Below are positions 7,993 to 17,135 of a stretch of 17,530 nucleotides of DNA, one piece after another (position 1 is the first letter of the stretch; each line of letters opens with the position of its first letter). The stretch is taken from assembly GCA_019348305.1 (NCBI GenBank), contig JAHWJQ010000018.1:1-17530 (forward strand), read 5' to 3'. This DNA is from Actinomycetota bacterium. GTDB taxonomy: Bacteria; Actinomycetota; Acidimicrobiia; Acidimicrobiales; CADCTF01. A program made the translations under genes and the position numbers. Below the pieces are notes generated by a model. That model searched no databases. It was not told where the DNA came from and saw only the letters and a list, made by a program, of their open reading frames with translations.

Positions 7993-9270
7993 ATGAGTCA
8001 GTTCGAGCGCGCCTCTGGCCTGCGCGAAGGGCAGGAGCGCGCGCTCGGGCGCTACCTGCGCAACCACGTCTCGCCGCATTCCGGCATGTACGGCGAGGAG
8101 CTGGCCCGTCGGGCGAGCAAAGCCACCGAGGTCCTCGCCGCCCTGCCGTTGACCCGCCTCGAAGACGTCACCGATCCGGCCCGGCTGATCCTGCGGCCGA
8201 CGCTGGAGTCGCTGTCGAGGAGCCCGGAGCGGGACCTGCGGCTGCGCTGGTGGTGGGCCCGCCTGCGCCGGCGTACGGGCGCCTTCAACCGAAAGGTCCT
8301 GGATCCGCGCTACAAGCCGGTGCACTGGCACTCCGACACCATCCCCATCGGCTACTCCGCCGAAGACCTCGACCGGTTGAGTGAGATCGGCCGTTGCACG
8401 TTGGAGATGGCCGGCGTGGCCTCTGACGACGTGCTGGTGAGCCTCTACCCGCCGGGGCCCTCGCTTGCCTTCTGGCAGCTGCACCTCGGTGCCCGGCGGG
8501 CCGGCGTCCCCGCCCTCTTCCTGGCCCCCGACGTGGCCGCCGACGAGGTGGCGCGGCTTCGCCCGAGCGTGCTCGCCGGTAGTGAGGGCGATCTGGTTCG
8601 CCTTCTCGAAGGGGGCCACGACGCTGGTCTCTCCTTCGCCGCGCTCCACACGCTGATCGTGGTCGGTCAGCCTCTCGACCCTGCCCGTCGCGCCCGGCTG
8701 TCCGAGATCGCCGGCGGGCCCAGCGGCTCGGTGGCCGTCGTCGCCGCCTGGGCACCTCCGGGGGTGAGGGCGCTGTGGAGCGAGTGTCGCGAGGGCATCG
8801 ACGTGCACACCTGGCCGGCGTCTGAGGTGCTGGAGCTCGTCGACCCGCTGTCGGGGACCCCGGTACCACCCGGAGCCGACGGCGAGGTGGTGTGGACGCC
8901 GATCGGATGGAAGGGCACGGTGGTGCTTCGGCTTCTGACCGGGGTGTACGGGTCGCTCGAGGAGAGCCCCTGTGTGTTCTGCGGCAGGACGTCGCCCAGG
9001 CTGCGCGTCGTGCTGAGCCTGCCTCCGTTCGCCCGGGTGCTCGACGAGCACCCACAGGTGGCCCTGTGGCAGGCCGAGCTGCGGACGCACCAGGGCGCGG
9101 AGGAGCTGATCGTGTTCCTCACGCCCGACGTCGACGGCCACCCGGGTCGCCTGCTGCGCCAACTCGACCGCCAGCTTTCGGTGACCCAGTTCGTGGTCCT
9201 CGACCGCCAGACCCTCAGAAAGCGCCTACAAGCGACCGGTGACGCCCGGGTCATCGATTCTCGCCGGTGA
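7993..9270 (+). CDS. Phenylacetate-CoA ligase-like (PaaK/adenylate-forming fold) protein, probably catalytically degenerate
   Basis: About 425 residues with the outline of PaaK/CapK-type adenylate-forming proteins. There is an N-terminal helical region (to about 105), then IGYSAEDLDRLSEIGRCTLE (cf. GYT..DL in PaaK), HTLIVVGQPLDPARRARLSE (cf. the VGGEPLS..... strand-helix), ELVDPLSGTPVPPGADGEVV, and a CVFCGRTSPRL cysteine motif (Cys327, Cys330; PaaK has C.CGR). The C-terminal domain ends KRLQATGDARVID. Active members carry an SSGTTGxPT phosphate loop before GYT; here the aligned stretch is HWHSDTIPIGYS (111-122). The acidic residue of the YRTGD motif is also missing (LRLLTGVYG, 312-320). It may therefore be a pseudoenzyme or act on something unusual; no substrate is proposed. 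The start is ATG 7993, with GTG 7990 as an alternative. It is divergent from galT. Confidence 0.7.
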   Translation: MSQFERASGLREGQERALGRYLRNHVSPHSGMYGEELARRASKATEVLAALPLTRLEDVTDPARLILRPTLESLSRSPERDLRLRWWWARLRRRTGAFNRKVLDPRYKPVHWHSDTIPIGYSAEDLDRLSEIGRCTLEMAGVASDDVLVSLYPPGPSLAFWQLHLGARRAGVPALFLAPDVAADEVARLRPSVLAGSEGDLVRLLEGGHDAGLSFAALHTLIVVGQPLDPARRARLSEIAGGPSGSVAVVAAWAPPGVRALWSECREGIDVHTWPASEVLELVDPLSGTPVPPGADGEVVWTPIGWKGTVVLRLLTGVYGSLEESPCVFCGRTSPRLRVVLSLPPFARVLDEHPQVALWQAELRTHQGAEELIVFLTPDVDGHPGRLLRQLDRQLSVTQFVVLDRQTLRKRLQATGDARVIDSRR

Positions 9271-9287
9271 GCACCGGCGCAGGCGGT

Positions 9288-9293
9288 CAGAAT
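9288..9293 (+). promoter_or_regulatory. Candidate -10 element (leaderless) for the proline-rich membrane protein operon
   Basis: CAGAAT at 9288-9293 is followed by exactly 7 bases and the GTG at 9301. The in-frame ATG at 9292 would then be part of the promoter element rather than the start. No Shine-Dalgarno precedes either codon. Confidence 0.35.
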
Positions 9294-9300
9294 GGGCGGC

Positions 9301-10506
9301 GTGGCCCGAGAACCTGACGACGAGCGCGGACCGTCGCGGTCGTGGGCACCGCTCGACGAATCGCCTCGCACCGACGACGGGCCGGCCGCCACGCCGCCCG
9401 CACCGTCCCCACCGCCACCCGGGGCTTGGGCGCCGCCACCGCCGCCCGGGTGGGCCGCCCCGCCTCCGCCGTCCCCACCGGGACCGGACTGGCGCCCTCC
9501 GCCCCCCCAGCCCGGCCCGTCCCAGGAGTCGGCTCCGTCGGGGGAGTCCGCTGCGGCGGTGGCGCTGCCCCCGCCGCCCCCACCCGGGTGGGATCAGCCG
9601 CCCCCGGGGTGGGGCCAGCCGCCGCCACCTTGGGGCGCGCCGACAGGCCTTCCGGCGCTGCTCAAGGCGGGAGATGCCCGGACAGGACCGCTCCCGCTGC
9701 ACCCCATGGGGGTGGGCGACGTGCTCGACGGTGCCTTCAAGCTGTTCAAGGCCAACGCCCGCACGATCCTGATCGTCGTGGGGGCCTTCGTCATCCCCCT
9801 GCAGTTCCTGGCGGCCTTCTTGCTGCGCGAGCAGTTCTCGCCGGGGCTGCTCGACATCCTCGACGACCCCACCGTGGCCGAGAGCGCCGAGACGATGGAC
9901 ATCGCCAGCGTCGTGGGGTCGGCCGTCGCCGGCCTGCTCGGGCTGCTCACCCGACCGCTCATCGCCGGCGCGGTGAGCTGGGTGGTAGCCGCCTCCTACC
10001 TCGGCCAGCCCACCACCGCCGGGGCCGCCCTGCGGGCGACGCTGCGGCGGTTCCTGCCGTTGCTCGCCGCCACCTTCCTGGTCGGGGTGGCCCATGTGCT
10101 GGGGCTGCTGGCCGCCTGCGTCGGCATCATCGTGCCCTTCGCCCTCTTCACCGCGGTGACGCCGGCAGTCGTGCTCGAAGGGCTCGGTCCCGTCCAGGCC
10201 ATGCGTCGCTCCTGGCGCCTGCTGCGGCCGCGGTTCTGGCCGGTGCTCGGGATCGTCGTCCTGGCCTGGCTGATCGCCACCGTCCTGGAGAACCTGCTGG
10301 GCGGCGTGCCGGCCATCATCGTCACCGTCGTCGGTGGGCCCTTCGCCTGGGTGGTGCTCGCTGTGTCCGGGATCGTGTCCGCCTTGATCACCACGCCCAT
10401 CGTCGCCATCGTGGCGACGCTCGTCTATTTCGACGGTCGCATCCGTCACGAGGGGCTGGACCTGCAGATGATGGCGGGCGACCTAGAGCGCAGTGTCGCC
10501 CGGTAG
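9301..10506 (+). CDS. Proline-rich multi-pass membrane protein (glycerophosphodiesterase membrane-domain-like)
   Basis: 401 residues from GTG 9301 (404 from ATG 9292). An acidic, hydrophilic head is followed by a strongly proline-rich cytoplasmic-type tail (about residues 33-115) with repeated PPPPGW-like units. Then comes MGVGDVLDGAFKLFKANART, typical of the entry to the membrane domain seen next to GlpQ-type phosphodiesterases and in many stand-alone actinobacterial proteins. Hydrophobic stretches lie near 156-175, 204-235, 256-290, 313-335 and 338-373, with the amphipathic AMRRSWRLLRPRFWPVLG typical of this family between them. No hydrolase domain is present, so there is no enzymatic claim. 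It heads the DUF4129-DUF4350-MoxR-DUF58 operon; its TAG overlaps the next start by 14 bases. The proline-rich tail may be a protein-interaction region (inference). Confidence 0.8.
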   Translation: MAREPDDERGPSRSWAPLDESPRTDDGPAATPPAPSPPPPGAWAPPPPPGWAAPPPPSPPGPDWRPPPPQPGPSQESAPSGESAAAVALPPPPPPGWDQPPPGWGQPPPPWGAPTGLPALLKAGDARTGPLPLHPMGVGDVLDGAFKLFKANARTILIVVGAFVIPLQFLAAFLLREQFSPGLLDILDDPTVAESAETMDIASVVGSAVAGLLGLLTRPLIAGAVSWVVAASYLGQPTTAGAALRATLRRFLPLLAATFLVGVAHVLGLLAACVGIIVPFALFTAVTPAVVLEGLGPVQAMRRSWRLLRPRFWPVLGIVVLAWLIATVLENLLGGVPAIIVTVVGGPFAWVVLAVSGIVSALITTPIVAIVATLVYFDGRIRHEGLDLQMMAGDLERSVAR

Positions 10507-11149
10507 GGCCGGCGCCGCGTACGCCGCCCAGGAGGGGCTGCCTCCACCGGTAGCGTCGGCCGAGGAGATCCGCGACGCCGCCCGCGAGATCCTGTCGAGA
10601 CCCGAGTTCCGGGAGCCGTCCAAGTCGCTGTACCAGCGGCTGCAGGAAAAGCTGGCCGAGTGGCTGGGCGAGGTGTTCGGCACCCTGGTCGGGGGCGGGC
10701 CGCCCGCCTTTTTGGCGTGGGTGGTGCTGGTGGCCGCCCTCGGCGCGGCGGCGTACCTGGTCCTGCGCGGGCTCCAGCTCGACCGTCGCCGCCGGGGCGG
10801 CTCGGCCGAGGAGCAGGCGGTGGTGCAGCGGCGCCGGCCGGCGGCCGACTGGGACGCCGAGGCCGCCGCCTTCGAGGCCCGAGGCGAGTGGAGGGGGGCC
10901 GTGCGTTGCCGCTACCGGGCGCTGATCGCCCGCCTGGCCCGCCAAGGCGTCGTCGACGAGGTGGCCGGCCGCACCGCCGGCGAGTACCGCGCCGCCGTCG
11001 ACCAGGTTGCGCCTGCAGCGGCACCGGCCTTCACCGGGGCCACCACCCTCTTCGAGCGGGCCTGGTACGGCAACGCCCCGACCGGGGCCGAGGAGGCCAC
11101 CGCCTTCCGGGAGCTGGCCGAGCGCGTCCTCGAAAGCGTGGACCGGTGA
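10493..11149 (+). CDS. DUF4129 domain membrane protein
   Basis: 218 residues from GTG 10493. An N-terminal helical region holds EIRDAAREILSRPEFREPSK (about 24-43), then EKLAEWLGEVFGTL. One membrane span lies at about 69-91 (PAFLAWVVLVAALGAAAYLV). A cytoplasmic C-terminal DUF4129 domain (about 120-212) shows A.....GEWRGAVRCRYRALIARLAR, the GRTAGEY turn and a final FERAWYGNAPTG stretch. DUF4129 is also found at the C-terminus of TgpA-like transglutaminase membrane proteins; here it stands alone. The function is unknown; it is consistently associated with MoxR/DUF58 clusters. It overlaps the upstream gene by 14 bases and the DUF4350 start as GTGA. Confidence 0.85.
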   Translation: MSPGRAGAAYAAQEGLPPPVASAEEIRDAAREILSRPEFREPSKSLYQRLQEKLAEWLGEVFGTLVGGGPPAFLAWVVLVAALGAAAYLVLRGLQLDRRRRGGSAEEQAVVQRRRPAADWDAEAAAFEARGEWRGAVRCRYRALIARLARQGVVDEVAGRTAGEYRAAVDQVAPAAAPAFTGATTLFERAWYGNAPTGAEEATAFRELAERVLESVDR

Positions 11150-12280
11150 CCGCGCCGGCGCCCGCTGCCCCGGCGGGCGCCAAGTCCGGCTTTTCCCGGG
11201 CCCTGCCGTTGGTGGCTCTGGGCCTGGCCGTCGTGGTGCTCGGCCTGGTCACCGGCGGGCGTCGCACTGACGGCGAACCGCTCGATCCCCGCTCGACCGG
11301 TCCCCTCGGCGCTCGGGGGTTGGTGCTGCTGCTCGAACGCTTCGGGGCCGAGGTCGGCCTTGCCGGGGAGGTGACGGCCCGCGACACCACTGCTGTGTTG
11401 CTCGTGGACCGTCTGGCCGACACTCCGAGCCGGCGCCTGCGGCGATGGGTGGAGGGCGGGGGCACCCTGGTGGTGACCGACCCGATGTCGGAGTTCGCCC
11501 CCGCGCTGGCACCCGGCGACGCGGGGCTGTTCAGCGAAGACGAAGCCGGCGAGGCCGGGGACCTCCTGGCACCGAGGTGTTCGCTGCCGGCACTGGCGAA
11601 GGTGGGCAGCATCGAGGTGCCGGGGGCGGTACCGCTACGGGTGGCCGGGGGGACCACCGGCTGCTTCCCGGTCGCCGACGGCGCGTACCTCGTCGCCCGG
11701 GACGTGGGCCGGGGGGTGGTGGTGTCGCTCGGCGGTGGCGGTCCCTTCGTCAACCGCCAACTAGACGAGGGCGACAACGCCGTATTGGCAGTGAGCCTCA
11801 TGGCAGCGCGGGCAGACGAACGGGTGGTGGTGTTGGAGCCCTCAGCCCCGGGCTCGGGCCGCGAAAGCCTCTCCGACCTCGTCTCCCGGCGGGTGAAGGA
11901 CGCGCTGTGGCAGCTGCTCGTGGCCTTCGGGCTCTTCGCGCTCTGGCGGGCCCGCCGGCTTGGCAGCCCGGTCCTCGAGCCCCAGCCGGTGCAGCTCGCC
12001 GGCTCGGAGCTGGTGGGGGCGGTGGGGAACCTGTTGCAGCAGGCCCGCCGCCGGGACCAAGCCGCCGCCATGCTCCGGGCGCAGTTGCGGCGTAGCCTGA
12101 GCGAGTTGCTGGGCCTGCCCATCGACGCTCCTCCCCGGGTCATGGGCGACGCGGCGGCGCAGCGAGCCGCGGTTCCGGCCATGCAGGTGGCCGACGCCCT
12201 GGCGCCCACGCCGGTCCCCGACGACGCCAGCCTGGTCCGGCTGGCGCAGTTGGTGGAATCGCTACGAAAAGAGGTCACTC

Positions 12281-12291
<11 letters not shown>
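11146..12291 (+). CDS. DUF4350 domain membrane protein
   Basis: 381 residues from GTG 11146, overlapping the DUF4129 stop as GTGA. An N-terminal membrane span lies at about 19-37 (ALPLVALGLAVVVLGLVTG). Next comes the DUF4350 motif LDPRSTGPLGARGLVLLLER, in which a Ser/Thr and Gly precede the helix, and a GATase-like alpha/beta domain with RRWVEGGGTLVVTDP and GRGVVVSLGGGGPFVN. A second span lies at about 254-268 (LWQLLVAFGLFALW), followed by a cytoplasmic helical tail with LLQQARRRDQAAAMLRAQLR. The domain between the spans is predicted to face outside. Function is unknown. The family is a standard partner of MoxR and DUF58. Its last 11 bases overlap moxR. Confidence 0.85.
12267..12274 (+). promoter_or_regulatory. 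Shine-Dalgarno site for moxR
   Basis: AAAAGAGG lies 6 bases before the moxR ATG at 12281, inside the end of the DUF4350 gene. It is the clearest ribosome binding site in the operon, and it supports choosing ATG 12281. Confidence 0.6.
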
Positions 12292-13290
<999 letters not shown>

Positions 13291-13294
<4 letters not shown>

Positions 13295-14679
13295 CCGCCA
13301 CCGCTGCCGCCCCTTTGGCTGCGGCGCCACCAGCGGCGGGTGGGCCTGGTCGCCGCCGGCCGTCGGACCGGCTGCCCGTGCCCACCGGCCGCCTGGCGGC
13401 CGTGGCCGCCGGGCTGTCCGTCGCCGTCGCGGTCTTCCCCGGCGACTCGACCGTGGGGTTGGTGGTGGTCAACGGCCTTCTGCTGGTGACGGCGCTCGTC
13501 GATTGGGCGCGGACGGTGCGGCCCGCCGCCGTCGCGGTGAAGCGCCAGATGCCGGCGGTGGTGTCCCTCGATCAGCCCGCCCGCATCGAGTGGTCGGTGG
13601 CCAACCCCGCCGACGGCGGGCTCCGGGTGTGGCTGGCCGACGAGCTGGCGCCGTCGCTTCGGGGCCGCCGGCGCCGGGTCGAGTTGCGCATCCCCGGCCG
13701 GGGGCGGGCCAGCGCCGGCACCGAGATCCGCCCGGCGCGGCGCGGGCGCTTCGAGTTGCGTGAGCTGGTGGTGCGGGTGGACGGGCCGCTCGGGCTGATG
13801 GCCCGCCAGGAGCGGCGGGTGCTGCCGGCGACGCTGCGGGTGTACCCGCAGTTCGGTTCGCGGGGCGAGGCGGAGCTGCGCATCAACCGGGCCCGGGTCC
13901 TCCAGATCGGGCTTCGTTCGGCCCAGGGGCGGGGGGGCGGTACCGAGTTCGACTCGATGCGGGAGTACGGGCCCGACGACGAGTTCCGCCGCATCGACTG
14001 GGCCGCCACCGCCCGCGCCGGCAAGGCCATCGTGCGCACCTACCGCGCCGAACGCAACCAGACGGTGTTGTTGCTGCTCGACAACGGCCGGGTGATGGCA
14101 GGCCGGGTGGCCGACGTGCCGCGGCTCGAGCACGCCATGGACGCGGTGATGATGCTCACCGCGGTGGCCACCCGCCTGGGCGACCGTGCCGGGCTGGTGG
14201 CCTTCGACCGGGAGGTGCGGGCGGTGGTGTCGCCCTCCCATTCGCCAGCCCAGCTGACGCGGGTGACCGAGGCCATGTACACGCTGGAGCCGGAGCTGGT
14301 GGAAAGCGACTACGAGGGCGCCTTCGTCGAGACCCTCGCCCGCTTCCGGCGGCGGGCCCTGCTCGTGATCCTCACCGAGTTGGCCGAGCAGGCGTTGGCT
14401 GACACCCTGGTGCCGGCGCTGCCCCTCATCGTGCGCGATCACCTGGTGGTGCTGGCGAGCGTGCAGGACCCGGCGGTGCTGGCCGCCGCCAACTCTTCCC
14501 CGGACTCCCCAGGTGGCTCCTACGCCAAGGCAGCCGCCGTGGCCGCGCTGGAGGAACGGCGCCGCCTCGTGGGACGGCTGCGGGGGATGGGGGCCACCGT
14601 CGTGGATGCTCCTCCCGGCAAGCTGGCACCGGCCCTGGCCGACGCGTACCTCAAGGTCAAGGCGACGGGGCGGCTGTGA
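13291..14679 (+). CDS. DUF58 domain protein (VWA-like MoxR partner)
   Basis: 462 residues from GTG 13291. An Ala/Pro-rich start is followed by two adjacent membrane-spanning stretches (about 34-65: LAAVAAGLSVAVAVFPG and VGLVVVNGLLLVTALV). A beta-rich segment (FELRELVVRVDGPLGL) leads to the DUF58 hallmark GTEFDSMREYGPDDEFRRID (about 223-242) and a C-terminal von Willebrand A-like domain. In that domain the metal-site strand reads LLLLDNGRVM: Asp264 is kept, but Gly266 and Val268 stand where the classical DxSxS serines would be. DUF58 proteins are encoded with MoxR and are thought to be its partners. The frame is open well upstream (13006), but that part is a moxR shadow. Its 3' end overlaps the convergent SpoIIM-like gene by 23 bases. 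It is the last gene of the operon. Confidence 0.92.
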
Positions 14680-15688
14680 GGGAGGGGAGGCCGGGTGCCG
14701 CCCCTTCGCCGAGGAGGCCGGTCCGGCCCCGGGCCGCGGCCTCCTGCCCCAGCACCCAGGCGTAGAGCAGGAAGGCGACCTCCACCACCACCCCGACGCC
14801 GACCCGGGCCACGGTGGGCAGCGACGACCCGGTCACGAACCCTTCGATGAGCCCGGCGACGGCGAAGGTGGCCACCAGCCCGAGCACCAACACCACCGAG
14901 CGCCGGCCCTCCTCGGTGAGCGCGCTGCGGCGGGGCCGGTCCCCGGGGTCGATGAGGGACCACCCCACCCGCAGGCCGGCGGCGCCGGCGATCACGATGG
15001 CGGTGAGCTCCAACAGGCCGTGGGGGAGGATGAGCCCGAAGAACTTGGGGCTCTGGCCGGCAGCCGCGAACAGCCCCGCCGGCACCCCCAACAGGCCGCC
15101 GTTGAAGACGAGCAGGAAGGCGGTGGGCACGCACAACAGCACGCCCCCGGCGAAGGCCAGGAACCCCACCTGGATGTTGTTGGTCGTGACCTGGGCGGCG
15201 AACTCCGTCGCCGGCTTCGAGGAGTAGTAGCTCTCGAAGTCTTCGTTCAGGTAAGCCTCACGAAGGGCCGGTGGGGCAGACGCCTCGATGGCCTGCTCGG
15301 AGTTGGCCAGCCAGACGCCCACGCTGATGGCGGGAACGAAGAACAGCGCGGCGGCCACCGCCACGAAGTACCGGCTGTGCCACAGGGCGGCAGGGAAGGT
15401 GACGCGGAAGAAGTCGCCCAGGGCCCGCAGCGATTTGGGCCGGGCGCCGTAGACGATCGAGCCGGCGGCCGCCACGAGGCCGGTGAGCCGGGCGACGAGC
15501 GCGGGGTCGTCGTAGTAGGTGCGGACATAGGACAGGTGGCTCGACGTCCGTTGGTAGAGCCGCACCAGCTCGTCGATCTCGGCCGCCGACAGCCTGGAGA
15601 CGCCACCATTGGCCCGGCCGGTCAGCTGCGCCAGCCTGTCCCACACCGGCTGGTTGGTAGCCAGGAACCGGTCCAGGTACTGCGTCAA
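14657..15688 (-). CDS. SpoIIM-family (stage II sporulation protein M-like) membrane protein
   Basis: The 343-residue integral membrane protein starts at TTG 15688 (MTQYLDRFLATNQPVWDRL). The hydrophilic N-terminal part has helical RLSAAEIDELVRLYQRTSSH and the conserved LSYVRTYYDDP and GSIVYGARPKS stretches. Spans lie near 105-128, 172-195, 223-245, 265-285 and 295-313. The diagnostic LPHGLLELTAIVIAGAAGLR (221-240) is present. SpoIIM domains occur widely in non-sporulating bacteria beside RDD and MoxR/DUF58 genes, where the role is unknown; sporulation is not implied. It is convergent with DUF58 (23-base tail overlap) and divergent from the RDD gene (113-base gap). GGTGAG lies shortly upstream of the TTG as a possible ribosome site. 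Confidence 0.88.
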   Translation of the reverse strand: MTQYLDRFLATNQPVWDRLAQLTGRANGGVSRLSAAEIDELVRLYQRTSSHLSYVRTYYDDPALVARLTGLVAAAGSIVYGARPKSLRALGDFFRVTFPAALWHSRYFVAVAAALFFVPAISVGVWLANSEQAIEASAPPALREAYLNEDFESYYSSKPATEFAAQVTTNNIQVGFLAFAGGVLLCVPTAFLLVFNGGLLGVPAGLFAAAGQSPKFFGLILPHGLLELTAIVIAGAAGLRVGWSLIDPGDRPRRSALTEEGRRSVVLVLGLVATFAVAGLIEGFVTGSSLPTVARVGVGVVVEVAFLLYAWVLGQEAAARGRTGLLGEGAAPGLPSLTAAPSP

Positions 15689-15788
15689 TGTCTTCTCACC
15701 GCACGGGGCCCCAACCCCCTGCTCCTCCGGAGGGCGGTGGCCCCTGCCCCGCCCCCGGCTGTGGTCTGCTCGCTCTCGCTCACGGGCT

Positions 15789-15794
15789 TACGGT
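15789..15794 (+). promoter_or_regulatory. Candidate -10 element (leaderless) for the RDD gene
   Basis: TACGGT matches TAnnnT and is followed by 7 bases and the ATG at 15802, ideal spacing for transcription starting at the initiation codon. No Shine-Dalgarno is seen. It lies in the 113-base gap shared with the divergent SpoIIM-like gene. Confidence 0.4.
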
Positions 15795-15801
15795 ATCGGT
15801 G

Positions 15802-16689
15802 ATGGCCGCGCCCTCCGGGATCGTCACCCCCGAAGCAGTGGTGCTCGAGTTCGAGACCGCGGGCCTGGCGTCGAGGATGCTCGCCGCCATGATCGACCTG
15901 GCCATCCTGGGCACCCTGCTGTTCGTGCTCGCCATCGCCGCCGGGGTGCTGAGCGAGATCGGCGTGGACTTCGGCGGCTTCGGCGCCGCCCTGTTGTACG
16001 TCTCGCTCTTCCTGATCATCTTCGGGTACCCGGCAGCCCTGGAGACGCTGTGGCGGGGCCGCACCGTCGGCAAGGCGGCCATGGGGCTGCGGGTGGTGAC
16101 CGTCGAGGGCGGGCCGGTCCGCTTTCGCCATGCCGCAATCCGGGCCATCCTCGGCCTGCTCGACAAGTACCTCCTCACCGGGGCCGTCGGCATCATCAGC
16201 GTGCTGCTCACCCGGCGCAATCAGCGCTTGGGCGACCTGGTGGCGGGGACGATGGTGTTGCGCGAACGCAGCGGGGCCAGCGCGCCGACGGCGGTGTCCT
16301 TCGCTGCGCCGCCGGGGCTCGAGGACTACGTCGGTTCCCTCGACGTGGCCGGCCTCGACCACCGCGACTACGCGGCGGTCCGCTCGTTCCTGCTGCGGGC
16401 CACCTCGCTCAGCCTCTCCAGTCGCCACGCGCTGGCCAACCAGCTGGCGGTCCCCCTACTGCAGCGGCTGCGCACGGCGCCGCCGCAGGGCGTGCACCCG
16501 GAGCTGTTCCTGGCTTGCGTGGCCGCCGCCTACCAACAGGCGGGCCGGCGCCGGGCGACCGGCGGGGGCTTCGCCAGCGTGTGGAGCGATCCGCCGTTGG
16601 GTGCGGGCAGCGCCGGCGGGATCGGTGGCGGCGCATCAGTCGGCACCACCCAACCGGCCGACGCCGGTGGCTTCGTCGCCCCCGGCTGA
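15802..16689 (+). CDS. RDD family membrane protein
   Basis: 295 residues from ATG 15802. The RDD domain fills about 12-155: ETAGLASRMLAAMIDLAILG holds Arg25 and Asp32, a second span lies at about 58-82, and WRGRTVGKAAMGLRVV is the conserved loop. Then come FRHAAIRAILGLLDKYLL and RRNQRLGDLVAGTMVL (Asp145). Three or four membrane segments are likely. The cytoplasmic C-terminal tail (155-295) is helical and then low-complexity, rich in Gly and Ala. RDD proteins have mixed or unknown roles; some have been linked to ion transport. The frame is also open from ATG 15688, but the extra 38 residues are proline-rich and not family-like, and the promoter-like element sits just before 15802. The neighbours fit the MoxR/DUF58/SpoIIM/RDD grouping. 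Confidence 0.88.
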   Translation: MAAPSGIVTPEAVVLEFETAGLASRMLAAMIDLAILGTLLFVLAIAAGVLSEIGVDFGGFGAALLYVSLFLIIFGYPAALETLWRGRTVGKAAMGLRVVTVEGGPVRFRHAAIRAILGLLDKYLLTGAVGIISVLLTRRNQRLGDLVAGTMVLRERSGASAPTAVSFAAPPGLEDYVGSLDVAGLDHRDYAAVRSFLLRATSLSLSSRHALANQLAVPLLQRLRTAPPQGVHPELFLACVAAAYQQAGRRRATGGGFASVWSDPPLGAGSAGGIGGGASVGTTQPADAGGFVAPG

Positions 16690-16719
16690 AACGACCGGGG
16701 TTTGGCGAACCCGCGCCGG

Positions 16720-16725
16720 TAGCCT
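16720..16725 (+). promoter_or_regulatory. Candidate -10 element (leaderless) for the cysteine desulfurase gene
   Basis: TAGCCT is followed by 6 bases and the ATG at 16732. No Shine-Dalgarno is present in GGCCCC. The spacing is that of a leaderless promoter. Confidence 0.4.
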
Positions 16726-16731
16726 GGCCCC

Positions 16732-17121
16732 ATGGTGGCCTACCTCGACCACGCCGCCACCACGCCTCTGCGCCCGGAGGCGCTGGCGGCGATGCTGCCG
16801 TTGCTGACCGAGCACTTCGGCAACCCCTCGGGCGCCCACGCCGTGTCGCGGCGGGCCAAGCAGGCGCTGGAGGACGCCCGTGAGGAGGTGGCCGCCGCCC
16901 TCGGCTGCGAGCCGGGCGAGGTCGTCTTCACCGGCGGCGGGACCGAGGCCGACAACCTCGCTCTCGCCGGCGTGGTGGGCCGCCAGGGGGGACGCCCCGT
17001 GTGTAGCGCCGTCGAGCACCACGCCGTCCTGCACACCGCCCACGCGCTGGGCGGGACGGTGGTCGGGGTGGACGATCGGGGCGTGGTCGACCTCGACGCT
17101 CTCGCCGCCGCGCTCGGTGAC
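16732..17121 (+). CDS. Cysteine desulfurase (NifS/IscS family), 3'-truncated at a sequence junction
   Basis: The first ~130 residues are a clear class V aminotransferase-fold cysteine desulfurase, which frees sulfur from cysteine for Fe-S cluster or tRNA thiolation work. Visible: YLDHAATTPLRPEAL (4-18), HFGNPSGAHAVSRRAK (28-43), VVFTGGGTEADNLAL (64-78, PLP phosphate region) and the EHHAVL histidine (His96) that stacks on PLP. After GVVDLDALAAALGD the family sequence stops. The PLP lysine (near 206 in IscS) and catalytic cysteine (near 328), some 250 residues in all, are missing. The frame stays open to the window edge, but everything after about 17121 is the complement of a lipoyl-domain gene. 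So this is a truncated gene, an assembly chimera or a rearrangement product. The start ATG 16732 has a leaderless-type promoter in front. Confidence 0.85.
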
Positions 17122-17135
17122 CTCCTCGCCCTCGC
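17110..17135. other. Head-on junction between cysteine desulfurase and E2 genes
   Basis: Plus-strand NifS homology ends at LGD (to 17121). Minus-strand E2 lipoyl-domain homology ends at about IAGEGEE (down to about 17122). The two coding regions abut head-on with no intergenic DNA, each cut in mid-gene. The exact base cannot be fixed by eye; CTC/GAG-rich sequence at the point would allow short microhomology. Confidence 0.75.

Noticed and set aside
9355..9660. CCG/CCC-rich tract considered as a tandem repeat array or CRISPR-like element
   Set aside because: It is proline-codon-rich coding sequence with irregular unit length and no spacers.
15688..15801. N-terminal extension of the RDD protein from ATG 15688
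   Set aside because: It is proline- and glycine-rich, not family-like, and covers the divergent promoter region.
16636..17121. Minus-strand continuation of the E2 frame beyond the lipoyl domain
   Set aside because: It is the complement of clear cysteine desulfurase and RDD-tail coding sequence, with no E2 linker or catalytic domain.
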